A stretch of 64,000 nt of DNA from Paenibacillus sp. KS-LC4 (GTDB lineage: Bacteria; Bacillota; Bacilli; Paenibacillales; Paenibacillaceae), in NCBI RefSeq assembly GCF_036894955.1, contig NZ_CP145905.1, forward strand, positions 5,528,501 through 5,592,500. The letters run 5' to 3'. The notes under the pieces were generated by a model. That model was not told where the DNA came from. It did not search any database and saw only the letters and a list, made by a program, of their open reading frames with translations. The translations under genes were made by a program, and so were the position numbers. Each line of letters opens with the position of its first letter. The stretch's first letter is position 1. Below are positions 17,616-27,576 of this stretch, piece by piece.

Positions 17616-18723
17616 AACCGATTCCCTCACACAAAACTTCGTATATCAACGATTGATTAACAGCCGTGATCAGAGAATCGTTTTTCATCCATGGAACACC
17701 AGCACCTTTCAGCAGCACCATTCCCAGTTGATCTCGGCCCATACTCAGGTATCCTCGTTTGTTGTCATTCAACTGGTAGTGCAGGATCGCATCAGCGTTA
17801 ACCGCTGGTTCAATGTCCTGCAGCACGCCAATTTTTTGCAGCAATTCGTAATGCAGCTCTACGTCTCGCTGAGAGAGCAACTCCATTCGGTTCGCAATTT
17901 TGGCCGCATAGATCATCCCTGCAGCAATTGCTTCCCCATGCAGCAGTCTCCCCTTTTCTGCCAGTTCCAGTGCATGACCGATCGTATGACCATACTCAAA
18001 AATGAGCCCGCGTTTCTTTTCGAAGACATCCTCGCACAAGAGTGTCATTTTCGCTTCGATGCAATATTCAATAAAACGTTCGATTTCTTCAGGAGTATAC
18101 TTGTTGTCTGGTCGCAAGAGCTGAACAATTTCATTCATACCGCCAACCAACAAATTTTTTATTAATTCACACATTCCAGCCCTGATGTGACGCTGTGGGG
18201 CCCGAGACAAAACAGCCGTATCTGCCAAAACTAAACGAGGCGTATAATAAAACCCTACTAGATTTTTTCCACCTTTCAGGTTAACGGCTTGTTTGATGGA
18301 AAGCACCGAATCTGAGGCCGCAAGAAAGGTCGTCGGATAATGAATTAATGCAATACCGCGAAATAAGAGGCCTGCCAACACACCTGCTATATTGCCAGTA
18401 AGCCCGCCCCCTACCGCAACAATCGCGCTTCTGCGGTCAGCTCCCAGGCCAATGATTTCCTCTGCCGCCTGATTAACGGCATCTAACGACTTATGCTGCT
18501 CTCCATCTGCCACTCGGATAGTATGCGTCGGCGCAATCACCCCAAATGCATCAACCGCTCTAGCAATGATATCGTTAGGTACACCTTTATCCGCTATAAT
18601 GAAGAAATTCCCGTACTCGCTCTTATCGATATATTGACTAAGAGAGAGCAATATGTTTTCGCCGAATATATAGTCAAACTGCCTTTCTCCAAATCTAATT
18701 TTTTTATTTATCATTTCATTCAC
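17593..18723 (-). CDS. btrC: 2-deoxy-scyllo-inosose synthase (BtrC-like)
   Basis: A 376-residue protein of the 3-dehydroquinate-synthase superfamily. Key family segments are GEQHKSL, the NAD-binding GGGLTGNIAGVLAGLLFRG, PTTFLAASDSV, KNLVGFYYTP and EYGHTIGHALE with its metal-binding histidines. It cyclises glucose-6-phosphate to 2-deoxy-scyllo-inosose, the committed step to 2-deoxystreptamine. Paired with btrS, btrN, btrB and btrD it is clearly the antibiotic enzyme and not AroB. The start overlaps the btrB stop by eight bases; an ATG nine bases later (18714) is an equally good start. This is the diagnostic gene of the cluster. Confidence 0.93.
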   Translation of the reverse strand: MNEMINKKIRFGERQFDYIFGENILLSLSQYIDKSEYGNFFIIADKGVPNDIIARAVDAFGVIAPTHTIRVADGEQHKSLDAVNQAAEEIIGLGADRRSAIVAVGGGLTGNIAGVLAGLLFRGIALIHYPTTFLAASDSVLSIKQAVNLKGGKNLVGFYYTPRLVLADTAVLSRAPQRHIRAGMCELIKNLLVGGMNEIVQLLRPDNKYTPEEIERFIEYCIEAKMTLLCEDVFEKKRGLIFEYGHTIGHALELAEKGRLLHGEAIAAGMIYAAKIANRMELLSQRDVELHYELLQKIGVLQDIEPAVNADAILHYQLNDNKRGYLSMGRDQLGMVLLKGAGVPWMKNDSLITAVNQSLIYEVLCEGIGYELVERR

Positions 18724-20017
18724 CTGTTATCTTAGTAAGTATCTTTAGTTGTTCTGCATACGGTAAAATATCCGATGCGCCGTCAATCATATTCCATGCC
18801 GCTTGAAACGTTTGCTCTGCGGACACTTTTACATGCTGTAAGTGGGAATGCTTGTCCGTTAGACGATCGATCACATTGGCGAATCGTCCCGCAATTATCT
18901 GCTGAACATGCTCGTCCATACTTAAAGAAATTGATTGATTATCTCCTTCGAACAGTAGAATGCCTTGCTCAACGGATTCCCGATAAAAATCCTGCTCCAG
19001 CTTTTCATCCCCGAACACAAACTGGAATAAGGGTCCACCGTTTACCTCAATCGGGAGCAAGGACTGTCCGATCAGCTCACGTAAAATACCAATCAGGCTT
19101 TGGCTGTAGACATTTAATTTCTCGTAACCTGATTTTAGCTCCATCTGCTCCAGTGTCGCGAGGGAGGAAACAATCGGCAACATTTGGTAGTAAGCAGTGT
19201 ATGTGTACTCCTTCGTTTGCTCCATGATGCCATCAGGCCCGACTATGCACGATAGCCGCTGACCGTTAGACAAGCCTTTAGAAAAAATATAAAGATCAGC
19301 CTTTTGATCCGTAACAAGCTCTAGCGAAGCGCCTTGGCGATGTCTGTATCCTTGCTTCACATCATCGCAACATATGAGTACTTGATGCATCCTGCAAATC
19401 TCGATCAGCTTTGTTATCGTTGCAGCAGATAAGTAGGTATAATCAGGCGAGAAAATAACCAGGGCAACCTGTCCCTTATATTTCGTCAGCACTTCATCAA
19501 GCAGTTGGGGAACAAAATAGAACTCCACGACACCTTCATCGTTGGCTGTCAGCCATTCTCCACTCGACCGCCACATGGGATCCCAACCGTGATAACCTGC
19601 GCTCACAATGATTTTTTTACCCGTCGCTGCTCGTGCTGCGCATACTGCCGCCCTGCAAGCCGCAGTACCCGTTGTAAAAAATGATACCTTTGAATCTGGT
19701 AAAGCAAGATCGGTCTTTATTCTTTTCGCCAACTCGATAATCGGCAACGAAGGTCCCGTCACGATTTCGCCATTCTGCTCTAGAAACGTATGAATGGCCG
19801 AGGTAACAGCTTGATCGTTATGACCAAGAACGATGGAGCCTTTGCCATTGACCAAATCAATATAATCTTTCCCGTTATAATCATATAAAAATGAACCCTT
19901 GCCCTTGGCAAACAGAAGTCTGGACTCCTGTTTATGATCTACCGGTGAGTCGATATACGTACCGATCACTCCCAGAAGCACCTCGGCGTTCATCTCAACT
20001 TTACTATCAGCATTCAT
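18716..20017 (-). CDS. btrB: Class III aminotransferase, 6'-dehydroparomamine aminotransferase (BtrB-like)
   Basis: A 433-residue class III PLP aminotransferase, close in style to glutamate-1-semialdehyde aminomutase. The PLP aspartate is D218 or D219 in LICCDDVKQGYR, and the Schiff-base lysine is K247 in IFSKGLSNG. Other family segments are FFTTGTAACRAAV and SAGYHGWD. BtrB aminates the 6'-aldehyde made by BtrQ, giving neamine. I place the start at the ATG at 20017, with GGAGG nine bases upstream. It overlaps btrC by two codons at the 3' end. Confidence 0.88.
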   Translation of the reverse strand: MNADSKVEMNAEVLLGVIGTYIDSPVDHKQESRLLFAKGKGSFLYDYNGKDYIDLVNGKGSIVLGHNDQAVTSAIHTFLEQNGEIVTGPSLPIIELAKRIKTDLALPDSKVSFFTTGTAACRAAVCAARAATGKKIIVSAGYHGWDPMWRSSGEWLTANDEGVVEFYFVPQLLDEVLTKYKGQVALVIFSPDYTYLSAATITKLIEICRMHQVLICCDDVKQGYRHRQGASLELVTDQKADLYIFSKGLSNGQRLSCIVGPDGIMEQTKEYTYTAYYQMLPIVSSLATLEQMELKSGYEKLNVYSQSLIGILRELIGQSLLPIEVNGGPLFQFVFGDEKLEQDFYRESVEQGILLFEGDNQSISLSMDEHVQQIIAGRFANVIDRLTDKHSHLQHVKVSAEQTFQAAWNMIDGASDILPYAEQLKILTKITGE

Positions 20018-20050
20018 GAGACAGAACCTCCAGTTCAATATTTTAAGTTG

Positions 20051-23000
20051 TCACCCTTTTAAAGGGAAATCGCTATATAGAACTTCCATCAAAATATTGT
20101 ATCGAAGCTTATGCTGCGCCATGTTGGCAATAATCCGTTCCTCTTGTTCCTGCCCTCTGCCATAAGGAATATATTGAACATCATCCAAAATAACCTTTAA
20201 TAACTCCTGCTGAATGCGATGGGCATGGGCATGCAGTAAGTACTGTTTAGCCCTCTTAAATTTTTTGCCTTCCTTCACTAATCGTTCAGCCAGTACCTCG
20301 ACCGATTCGGTCCGATCTATATAAACATGCGGACAGTAATGAAGCATTTTATCGACCAAAATCTTCTTGACGCTGTCTTTCAGCCCTTTATGAATTTCAT
20401 AAACCTGTATAGACACATCCTTGCGTCTAAATAAGTTTTTACATAGCAGATCCAATACATTTGGCTTATCGATCACGAGCTGCAAATGGTCCGTCGTCGC
20501 TTTCGGCCAAACAGCCGAAAGCAGCAATGAAATAAATGTTGCTTTCTCGTATTGCGAAAACCACTCTGAATAGCACTCTAAGCTTGAGAGATGTGGCTCA
20601 ATATTTGAGAGTTCGCTCATGCACACTTGGAATCCCCCACGATACAGCCGAAGCAGATCATCTCGCAAAGTCGGAGAAATACAAATATTCGTTAAGATAG
20701 AAGACAACGCGAACAGATGCACATTAACGAATTGTTTGGAATCATCATATTGCACTCGGTACTCCGCCAGCTTATTGAATATATCGCCCCATTCGGAATC
20801 GTTAAAACGGCTCTCAAGACCGTCAACCATTTCATTCGACGTGTGTGAAAAATCATAGGAGCTATCTAGCATGAATCTCATAATCTCAAAAATCCGTTTA
20901 AAATCAGCCTGGGACATTTTCCCTTTATCCTGCTTCTCAATAGAGATATAGCAGGTCCAGGTGCCGACGACTTTCTCATATCGGGCCGCAAATTTATACT
21001 TTTCGAACCATGTGTTAAACTTCTCTATGAATTTGGTGAATGCGATCAAGCGGCCCACTTCCTCATCCTCTACGGAAGGTGGCTCGCTGAATTCCACGAG
21101 GACAAGATTGGAATAGAACGTAAAACCTGCTTTATGTGTACACATCGATAGCTCTATTTCAAAAAAGTCCTTTTGAGATCTTAAAAGGCGGTTTTCCTGT
21201 TCAGAGAACGTATTCGCAAAACCGACCATTTCCTTCAAAAATGCTGGTTGTAGTTTTCCAGTTGATGCAGGTGCGAGTGATAGTGACCATTGATGCAGCA
21301 CGTTATGCAACTGATGCGGGTTTTTAATCGAAATTTGCCTCATGTCGTCAACATCCATCGCATCCTGCAGCCTCGTTTTCCAGTGAATTTCCTCCAAAAA
21401 GAAATCTTGATGCTCATGCTGCCGATTTTGTTGATCCTTCAGCCAGGCGTAGAACGTTTGAAGCACCTTGCTTTGGTTATCAAACTCTTTAATAAACGAC
21501 AACCATAACATGAGCAGCTTCAGGTATCCCTGGTAAAGCGCAGCAGTATGACTTTCACAAAGCTGCAGCAACAATTGCTTCGCCGTGTGATCGAAAAGCT
21601 CAACAGCAATTTGAAATAACGAACTATTCAGATCGGCAAGGGAATCATATTTATTGATTTCACTGCACAGCTCTTGAAAGACTTTTGTAAACGCCTCAAA
21701 TTTATAAAGATTGTCCAGATTATAATAGGATAAGAACAACTCCGCATTCAGTACGGAATATTCGTTGTACAACTCCAGTAATAGCCTGTTAGTGAACGAC
21801 TCGTTCATAAATCTGCACAGCTGTCCAGCATTCAAGTAAATATCCTTGCACAATCTATTGAGCACAGGCAGGTCGGTCGCTTCTATTTCCGCAACAATAC
21901 GATAAAATTGATTGAGCAGCCAGCTTATCTCCTCACCGTTATAGATGGGGAGGGACTGTACGTGCTGATAATAGTCATACAGACGATCTAGACGCTGCGC
22001 ACCTGCATACGGCTGGCACGATGAAATATCGGTTTGAAGGCGATTTATCAGTAACGGAAGGCTGCTGCTGTTGCGATAGTCTGTAAGCAGCCCTTTCATG
22101 CGAAGCAGCTTCCAGTATATATAAGCCTCTGCACCTTTCTTGCTTTCCGCACCGAATTTTAACGGATAGGTTTCAAGGAATGGATCCTTTTGCAAGCCTG
22201 ACGAATGCATCTGTGCTTTCAAATAATCATTCGCTTCTTGAGGAGCGAGATGCTTCAGAAGATAACCTGCGTTCAGCATTCTTCCGTAAATGGTTGGCGA
22301 ATACCACTCTGTAGTCCCGTACATAAAGAACCGATGGGAAGGATAGATGCTATTTTGCACCAACCGCTCACGCGTCTGTTCGTCAATATAAGAGCGATCT
22401 AGTATATCCTTAAAACCGTCATGAACAGCATTAATGTTCCCAGATTCGAAATCCTGATTATCTTCCATTGATTGAATAACGAGGCATTGATCAGGAAGTG
22501 TGATCAGTTCCCGTTCCGTAAACACTAGCTTCTCAACAATACGACCGTTGTAAAACCAGCATTGCCTGGTAAACGGATCAACAATCACGTATTCGAATGA
22601 TTCGGGAATCGCAGAGGGCGCAAGCCTAAACACCGGGATTCCTATTTGACTAAACATGATTCCAGCATGCTCGGTTCGAGAGCCGATCTCAACAAAAACT
22701 GCAGTGAACTCCTGCTTATTTTCATTTGTGGAATAGGTAATATATATATTCCAAGCATCATTTAGCGTAACAGCTTTAATATATTTTCCGGGAGACGGAA
22801 GCTTACCATGGACGATAACCTCATTGGCAGTCAAAAGAACCGCTGCTGCACCATGCTTCAATTGATCTCGTGATTCGTTAGTTAAGGAGTAGACGCTTTG
22901 CAGCATTCTATAGTTGGCTGCGGGTCGTGCCTGCACCAAATATAATCGGGAGATATTGATCTCCTGAAATGTGCTGCCTTGCCACAGATTGAGCTCTTGA

Positions 23001-23728
23001 TCCGGCAAAATATAATGAACACTATTAAAGGTTTGCACGTGCTGGGTTGAAAACAATTGGAAACCGCATGCGAGCTGACCAGAAATTCGATTCCCATTTC
23101 GTTCTGTCAAGCTAGTCATGGATACGATTCCACATTCGGTGTCTGCTACCCACTCGCAATCTAGCGGCACTCCATCTATCTCAGAATGGATTTTTTCCAT
23201 GATACTCAACACCTTCTGCACATCGGAACGGCTTAAATAAGGCGTTGCGAGATGTTCAGGTTGTTCGCAGCTGTCGGACTGAATCAACGGCTGAATGAAT
23301 ATAGGAATCGGAGAAGCGGCTACTTCCATCGTTCTTTCAAACAATGCGCTTTGACTGAGAGCCCGCTCCGTACGTCCACTTAACATGACCTGCGAGAGCA
23401 CCTCGAAAAAGTGGTTTGGGTCATCGCAGACCAAGCTTAAATATGCGCCTGCATTCGTATAATCCAGCTTGTCTTCGTCCCCTGAGCTTCTGACTATCCA
23501 AGGCATCGGTCCGCAAACCTCCGTTACTTCGTCAAGCATAGAAGGACGAATCCAGCGAATATAGGCCGCCAAATTCATTTCAGCGGTATTGTTATCTCCT
23601 TCATAAACTTCCTGCCATCTTTGTGCTAGTACTACATCAATTGGATAAGTCGCAGGAATTAGGTCGGAGATTGACGAGTTTTCCTTGAATTTTAACAATC
23701 TATCGCACTTCTCACCAAATCGGCTCAT
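20051..23728 (-). CDS. Giant PEP-synthase / rifampin-phosphotransferase-like protein, role unknown
   Basis: A 1225-residue protein. The N-terminus resembles the ATP-binding domain of PEP synthase and pyruvate phosphate dikinase: PWIVRSSGDEDKLDYTNAGAYL (about 77-98) and YLVQARP (263-269). A phosphohistidine swivelling domain follows: EIGSRTEHAGIMFSQIGIPVF (about 347-367), with the histidine in TEHAG. The usual C-terminal PEP-binding barrel is absent; about 850 residues of helical, unrecognised sequence replace it. This layout recalls rifampin phosphotransferase, which phosphorylates an antibiotic. It sits between the btrL-like gene and btrB, where btrA would be expected by order, but I do not claim that identity. 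The start at 23728 has GGGAGG seven bases upstream. It may phosphorylate an intermediate or assist ribosylation (inference). Confidence 0.82.
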   Translation of the reverse strand: MSRFGEKCDRLLKFKENSSISDLIPATYPIDVVLAQRWQEVYEGDNNTAEMNLAAYIRWIRPSMLDEVTEVCGPMPWIVRSSGDEDKLDYTNAGAYLSLVCDDPNHFFEVLSQVMLSGRTERALSQSALFERTMEVAASPIPIFIQPLIQSDSCEQPEHLATPYLSRSDVQKVLSIMEKIHSEIDGVPLDCEWVADTECGIVSMTSLTERNGNRISGQLACGFQLFSTQHVQTFNSVHYILPDQELNLWQGSTFQEINISRLYLVQARPAANYRMLQSVYSLTNESRDQLKHGAAAVLLTANEVIVHGKLPSPGKYIKAVTLNDAWNIYITYSTNENKQEFTAVFVEIGSRTEHAGIMFSQIGIPVFRLAPSAIPESFEYVIVDPFTRQCWFYNGRIVEKLVFTERELITLPDQCLVIQSMEDNQDFESGNINAVHDGFKDILDRSYIDEQTRERLVQNSIYPSHRFFMYGTTEWYSPTIYGRMLNAGYLLKHLAPQEANDYLKAQMHSSGLQKDPFLETYPLKFGAESKKGAEAYIYWKLLRMKGLLTDYRNSSSLPLLINRLQTDISSCQPYAGAQRLDRLYDYYQHVQSLPIYNGEEISWLLNQFYRIVAEIEATDLPVLNRLCKDIYLNAGQLCRFMNESFTNRLLLELYNEYSVLNAELFLSYYNLDNLYKFEAFTKVFQELCSEINKYDSLADLNSSLFQIAVELFDHTAKQLLLQLCESHTAALYQGYLKLLMLWLSFIKEFDNQSKVLQTFYAWLKDQQNRQHEHQDFFLEEIHWKTRLQDAMDVDDMRQISIKNPHQLHNVLHQWSLSLAPASTGKLQPAFLKEMVGFANTFSEQENRLLRSQKDFFEIELSMCTHKAGFTFYSNLVLVEFSEPPSVEDEEVGRLIAFTKFIEKFNTWFEKYKFAARYEKVVGTWTCYISIEKQDKGKMSQADFKRIFEIMRFMLDSSYDFSHTSNEMVDGLESRFNDSEWGDIFNKLAEYRVQYDDSKQFVNVHLFALSSILTNICISPTLRDDLLRLYRGGFQVCMSELSNIEPHLSSLECYSEWFSQYEKATFISLLLSAVWPKATTDHLQLVIDKPNVLDLLCKNLFRRKDVSIQVYEIHKGLKDSVKKILVDKMLHYCPHVYIDRTESVEVLAERLVKEGKKFKRAKQYLLHAHAHRIQQELLKVILDDVQYIPYGRGQEQEERIIANMAQHKLRYNILMEVLYSDFPLKG

Positions 23729-23761
23729 GCTGTGCCTCCCACTAAAATTTACGGCAACCAT

Positions 23762-25582
23762 TTAGTCGCTCAATAGTAACAGTTTGATGCGATTCATCCA
23801 TTGAAGTTGAATCATAAGATCTGAACTGATTTCGTCCGAAACAGGAGGGACTAAAATTTTTTTCTGTTTAAGTAAGGTCCGAATATGGAGCATATACGCC
23901 ATCGGTAGTGCATGAATAACCGATTCGGTCGTTATCCCGGCGAATTTAGAAGCAACAATATCCAGAAGTTTACGTATCCAATTCACATCTAGCCTATTAG
24001 ATAAAATGAAAGAAGCGATTTCCAGCTCAATGCTTGACATTCCGCCCCAAGTGGAATCAATATGAAAGCGATACACTTTCGAACGTTCGCCTGGTTGCTG
24101 AGCTTTCATATATTTCCAATGCCAGTGCGGATGAGAATAAGGCAGTGAGGAATAGACTGGATTGGAGTGACCCGCTCTCTCCTCTAGGCTTCGTTGGAAC
24201 CAACTTCGATCAACTGGAAGTCTACTCTTTAATCCTTGCTCAGCCGTATCAATATCCGCCCATAGCGTATCTGCTACGCCTCCAATGTCCGTTCGCGACG
24301 AAACGGAAAAATGGTTATGCAGCATTTCCCAATACCCACAGACCTGGGCGGCGATATCCAATTTCGCACTTATCGATCCCTCAGATACGTAGTCCCTTAT
24401 ATCCAACAGCCCGTCCACAAAGCCGGTCAATAAATACCCGTCCTTGTAAGATGTTCTTCTTGGCATCCAGTTACTAAAGTGACGTAACTGCTCAAACTGA
24501 AATTCCCCGAAGAGATCTTTTCCGATAAATTTGCCGAACATCATGATTCGCCTATCCCTTTTGCATCGGATGGTAAACGGCGTTTTTTTGGGGTTAATTC
24601 GGAGCGGCGAGGAGTCCTTCAGTGATGGATGGCTCCAATACTTTAAATTTGTATGTGGCTCGACTTGCATATCTTCGAACGACAGCTCAGAAAATTCAGA
24701 GACTTCGTTGATTTTCGGAATAATGGCCTCAGGATCTTCCAGAAGCTCCCATATCCTCGAGGACTTATTTACAAGCGGAAGTCTCTCACTTAACTTTTCC
24801 AAACATAGACCATTTACTCTAAACAACCTTCCTGGGGATGCCACCCAGATGCTAACAGATTCTCCGTACCGACCCTTTAAGCTCTTCGCCAACCCGATGA
24901 CGGTCTCACCTGTATGCGGTTGATCATCAATGATAACGATCTTTACTTCATCTGCTACTAGATTCGGCAACAATGCCAGCTCCGCATCCGAGAAATGGAT
25001 GGATTGACGTTTCCGCATTGCGCGAACCGTATAGTAAGGCACATCCTTGCTCCATCTTTGCTGGCAGGCCAGTGACCAGAAAGGTGCGTAGTACCCCCCA
25101 CCCGTTCTTATTCCAATCAAAAGGGGTGGATATTGCAAATCCCACATTGCGAGCAGCCAGTTCCTCGCATCGTAATAACATACCTCCACATCGCACAAAT
25201 CATATCCGGAACATTCGGGCGTTCTAATCTCACCTAGCAGATCGAACAGATCATTCTCTTCGCTTTCAGGCTGCAAGCTCCATCGGTCCGAGAAGCTTTT
25301 CCACTCCTCCAACAAATGCAGCTCATTCCATGAGGGTTTTTCCCTCGCCATCAGTTTCGATGCCAACTGGACAATATGTTTTCTCAAAACAGCAAGCGCA
25401 CCGTCATCATCCGCCCCGACCGCGCTTAATTCACTTCGGTCTGACAGGTATGAATCAGAAAGCCTTTGCTCCATTAAGCATGCGTACATATAGAAGTGTT
25501 GAATTTGATTTGAGGACAGAACATATTGACGCATCTGTTCTGTGATTGTCGGATGTAGCTCTCGCATCCTCTCTACCCTCAT
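23762..25582 (-). CDS. btrL: Phosphoribosyltransferase-domain protein for ribosylation of neamine (BtrL-like)
   Basis: A 606-residue protein with a type I phosphoribosyltransferase domain. The PRPP loop VKIVIIDDQPHTGETV is at about 213-228, preceded by a pyrophosphate-loop candidate LIGIRTGGGYYAP (155-167). The N-terminal 110 residues and the C-terminal 300 residues are unrecognised; the latter have faint kinase-like phrases. In butirosin biosynthesis neamine receives 5-phosphoribose from PRPP (BtrL) and is then dephosphorylated (BtrP). No other phosphoribosyltransferase is seen in the cluster. The start overlaps the btrM stop by four bases; ATG 25567 is an alternative. The giant kinase-like gene follows after about 30 bases. 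Confidence 0.78.
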   Translation of the reverse strand: MRVERMRELHPTITEQMRQYVLSSNQIQHFYMYACLMEQRLSDSYLSDRSELSAVGADDDGALAVLRKHIVQLASKLMAREKPSWNELHLLEEWKSFSDRWSLQPESEENDLFDLLGEIRTPECSGYDLCDVEVCYYDARNWLLAMWDLQYPPLLIGIRTGGGYYAPFWSLACQQRWSKDVPYYTVRAMRKRQSIHFSDAELALLPNLVADEVKIVIIDDQPHTGETVIGLAKSLKGRYGESVSIWVASPGRLFRVNGLCLEKLSERLPLVNKSSRIWELLEDPEAIIPKINEVSEFSELSFEDMQVEPHTNLKYWSHPSLKDSSPLRINPKKTPFTIRCKRDRRIMMFGKFIGKDLFGEFQFEQLRHFSNWMPRRTSYKDGYLLTGFVDGLLDIRDYVSEGSISAKLDIAAQVCGYWEMLHNHFSVSSRTDIGGVADTLWADIDTAEQGLKSRLPVDRSWFQRSLEERAGHSNPVYSSLPYSHPHWHWKYMKAQQPGERSKVYRFHIDSTWGGMSSIELEIASFILSNRLDVNWIRKLLDIVASKFAGITTESVIHALPMAYMLHIRTLLKQKKILVPPVSDEISSDLMIQLQWMNRIKLLLLSD

Positions 25583-26805
25583 TTCTGATTGTATTTCCCA
25601 TATAGTTCCACATAATTCGCATAGACGCGATCTGGAAGAAATCGAGGGACCACCTCACGACTCGCATTGCGCAGCAGTTCATTTCCAGCCATAGGATCGC
25701 TCAAAATTCGGTACGCTTCTTCGGCCATGCCGGCAATGTCCTTTGGATCTTTTAAAATGCCAGTTTTTCCATTAACAAAAATATCGGCAGGTCCTCCGTT
25801 GCAAGTTGCAATAATGGGTACGCCAGCAACTGTTGCCTCCAACAGGCTGCCGCCAAACTCTTCATGCTGAGACGGTAACACCATTACATGAGCTTGCTGC
25901 AAGTAACAGGAAACCGTTTTATTGGAAATAAATCCAGTAATTCGAAATTGATGCTGTAATCCGCATTTAGCGATTTCCTCCTCCATTTGCTTCCGTTGAG
26001 GCCCATCGCCGCAAACTATAAATCGAAGGTTATCAAGCCTGCTGGCCAACTCCTTGGCAACATTTAGAAACGCATGCCAGCCTTTTTCGTGGGCAATTCT
26101 TCCGAGAAAAACGACGTTTCGATAACTGCCCAGCCCTTCTCTAAGTAGCCTGCAATTCGGGCAATCAATTGGATGCTGTAAATGATGCGGAGCGATACAA
26201 TCGCCAACTTCCAATAAATTCGAGTTGTTTTGTAGAACCTTTTCATAGCTATCCATGCGTTTTTTCGTTAGAAGAATAACTTTATCGCTCTGTTGCATTG
26301 CTTTTAGCTCGTATGACTTAACTCGACTATGAATCCATTTATCCCAGCTGTTCATCGGATGATAAGTAAAATTCCGACTGCAATGGATCGATAAAAACAG
26401 CGGCTTATTCAAATATTTTTGAGCAAAAGATGCAGCCAATAATGGCCACACAACTCCGCTTGCATGAACATGTATCGCATCATACTTCCTATTCCTGCCA
26501 TTTTTAATGATCCATTTAAGTGCACCTAGAAACCAGCTTTGATCAAGAAACAGCGTACCTGTATACTTCGACTTCACAGGCAAAGTCATCGTCCGGACAG
26601 AATGAACAGTTAGATTCTCCAGTGAATTTACTATTCGGGGCACACCAGGCATCCCTGTAGTTAACACATCTTGTTCAATACCTTTCTTGGCCAGCCATTC
26701 CGATAAATTCGTTATTTGAACCTGCATGCCGCCCATTGGATCGAATCGGCTGGGCCAATTATGAGCCTCGAAATAGTAGTGCGGGGTTATTCGCAAGATT
26801 TTCAC
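25579..26805 (-). CDS. btrM: GT4 glycosyltransferase, 2-deoxystreptamine N-acetylglucosaminyltransferase (BtrM-like)
   Basis: A 408-residue GT4-family (GT-B fold) glycosyltransferase. The N-terminal GGMQVQITNLSEWLAKKGIEQ is the family glycine-rich entry. The C-terminal donor site has VFLGRIAHEKGW, and the EX7E-type motif lies in HEEFGGSLLEATVAG. In this pathway BtrM/NeoM transfers N-acetylglucosamine from the UDP sugar to 2-deoxystreptamine, giving 2'-N-acetylparomamine, which BtrD deacetylates. The gene overlaps the btrL-like start by four bases and follows btrN by 18 bases. Confidence 0.87.
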   Translation of the reverse strand: MKILRITPHYYFEAHNWPSRFDPMGGMQVQITNLSEWLAKKGIEQDVLTTGMPGVPRIVNSLENLTVHSVRTMTLPVKSKYTGTLFLDQSWFLGALKWIIKNGRNRKYDAIHVHASGVVWPLLAASFAQKYLNKPLFLSIHCSRNFTYHPMNSWDKWIHSRVKSYELKAMQQSDKVILLTKKRMDSYEKVLQNNSNLLEVGDCIAPHHLQHPIDCPNCRLLREGLGSYRNVVFLGRIAHEKGWHAFLNVAKELASRLDNLRFIVCGDGPQRKQMEEEIAKCGLQHQFRITGFISNKTVSCYLQQAHVMVLPSQHEEFGGSLLEATVAGVPIIATCNGGPADIFVNGKTGILKDPKDIAGMAEEAYRILSDPMAGNELLRNASREVVPRFLPDRVYANYVELYGKYNQK

Positions 26806-26823
26806 GATAAGCTCCTTTTCAAG

Positions 26824-27576
26824 CTACAGCACATAATCGTACTCCGCTGTTGATTGCACACTTATATTATTGCAACTTTTGCAAATTTCTGATTTATTTC
26901 GCTGGCCTTCTTTAAGCATTTTTCTAAAGGCTGCAAACTCACCACCATACCATATATCGCGAATATGGCGATCATTAATGTTCCCCATTGTATATTTCTG
27001 ATGGAAGTCCTCAAAGCAAGGCAGCACATTCCCTTGAACCGTTACAACAGCTAGAGTCGAAGGCACCATGCAAATATGTTGTTTATTTTCCAACTCAGGA
27101 ATTCTCGAGAGAATCCCACCTCTGTTCGATAAAACCAAATCCGAATGATGGAGATAGACGATCGCTTGCTGCTGCTCCTCCGGCAGTTGCTCATAAACCT
27201 CCTTAAATTTATGCTTTGCTCCAACATGCTGAGTGACAATAAATTTTTGCAATCCCAGACTTAGCAAAGTCTCCACCCGATTTCTGTCCAATAAATCACC
27301 GTTCGTATACATAATTGGCTTTGCTTTGGGTATATAAGTTTTTGTAAGCCCAACAAAAAGATCAATATTGCTGCAGAGCAAGGGCTCACCGTAGAAATGA
27401 AAAGAGAGTCGCCCAGAAAAATCAATGGATTGAAGTTGCCTCATTAATTTCTCATAGAGCACGGGATCCATTTCGCCATTTTCTTTTCGGGTTGTTACAC
27501 TGTTCGGACAATACCAGCATGTTCGATTGCATTGCGAGTTTACTTCAATTTCAATCATTGAGAATAATGGATCCAA
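26824..27576 (-). CDS. btrN: Radical SAM 2-deoxy-scyllo-inosamine dehydrogenase (BtrN-like)
   Basis: A 250-residue radical SAM enzyme with the SPASM-like twitch extension. The cluster motif is C16-NRT-C20-WY-C23. Further cysteines in CMVPS, LPCFEDF and ICKSC fit the auxiliary [4Fe-4S] cluster of BtrN. It oxidises 2-deoxy-scyllo-inosamine to the ketone during 2-deoxystreptamine formation. I set the start at a TTG (27576): GGGGAGG stands nine bases before it and the product MDPLFSMIEIEV aligns with the recalled BtrN start MDKLFSMIEVEV. The length of 250 matches as well. A longer reading from 27636 has no better site. The gene is 21 bases before btrM. Confidence 0.92.
   Translation of the reverse strand: MDPLFSMIEIEVNSQCNRTCWYCPNSVTTRKENGEMDPVLYEKLMRQLQSIDFSGRLSFHFYGEPLLCSNIDLFVGLTKTYIPKAKPIMYTNGDLLDRNRVETLLSLGLQKFIVTQHVGAKHKFKEVYEQLPEEQQQAIVYLHHSDLVLSNRGGILSRIPELENKQHICMVPSTLAVVTVQGNVLPCFEDFHQKYTMGNINDRHIRDIWYGGEFAAFRKMLKEGQRNKSEICKSCNNISVQSTAEYDYVL

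Noticed and set aside
18775..19227. A 150-codon plus-strand frame within btrB
   Set aside because: Antisense shadow; the minus strand encodes a clear class III aminotransferase.
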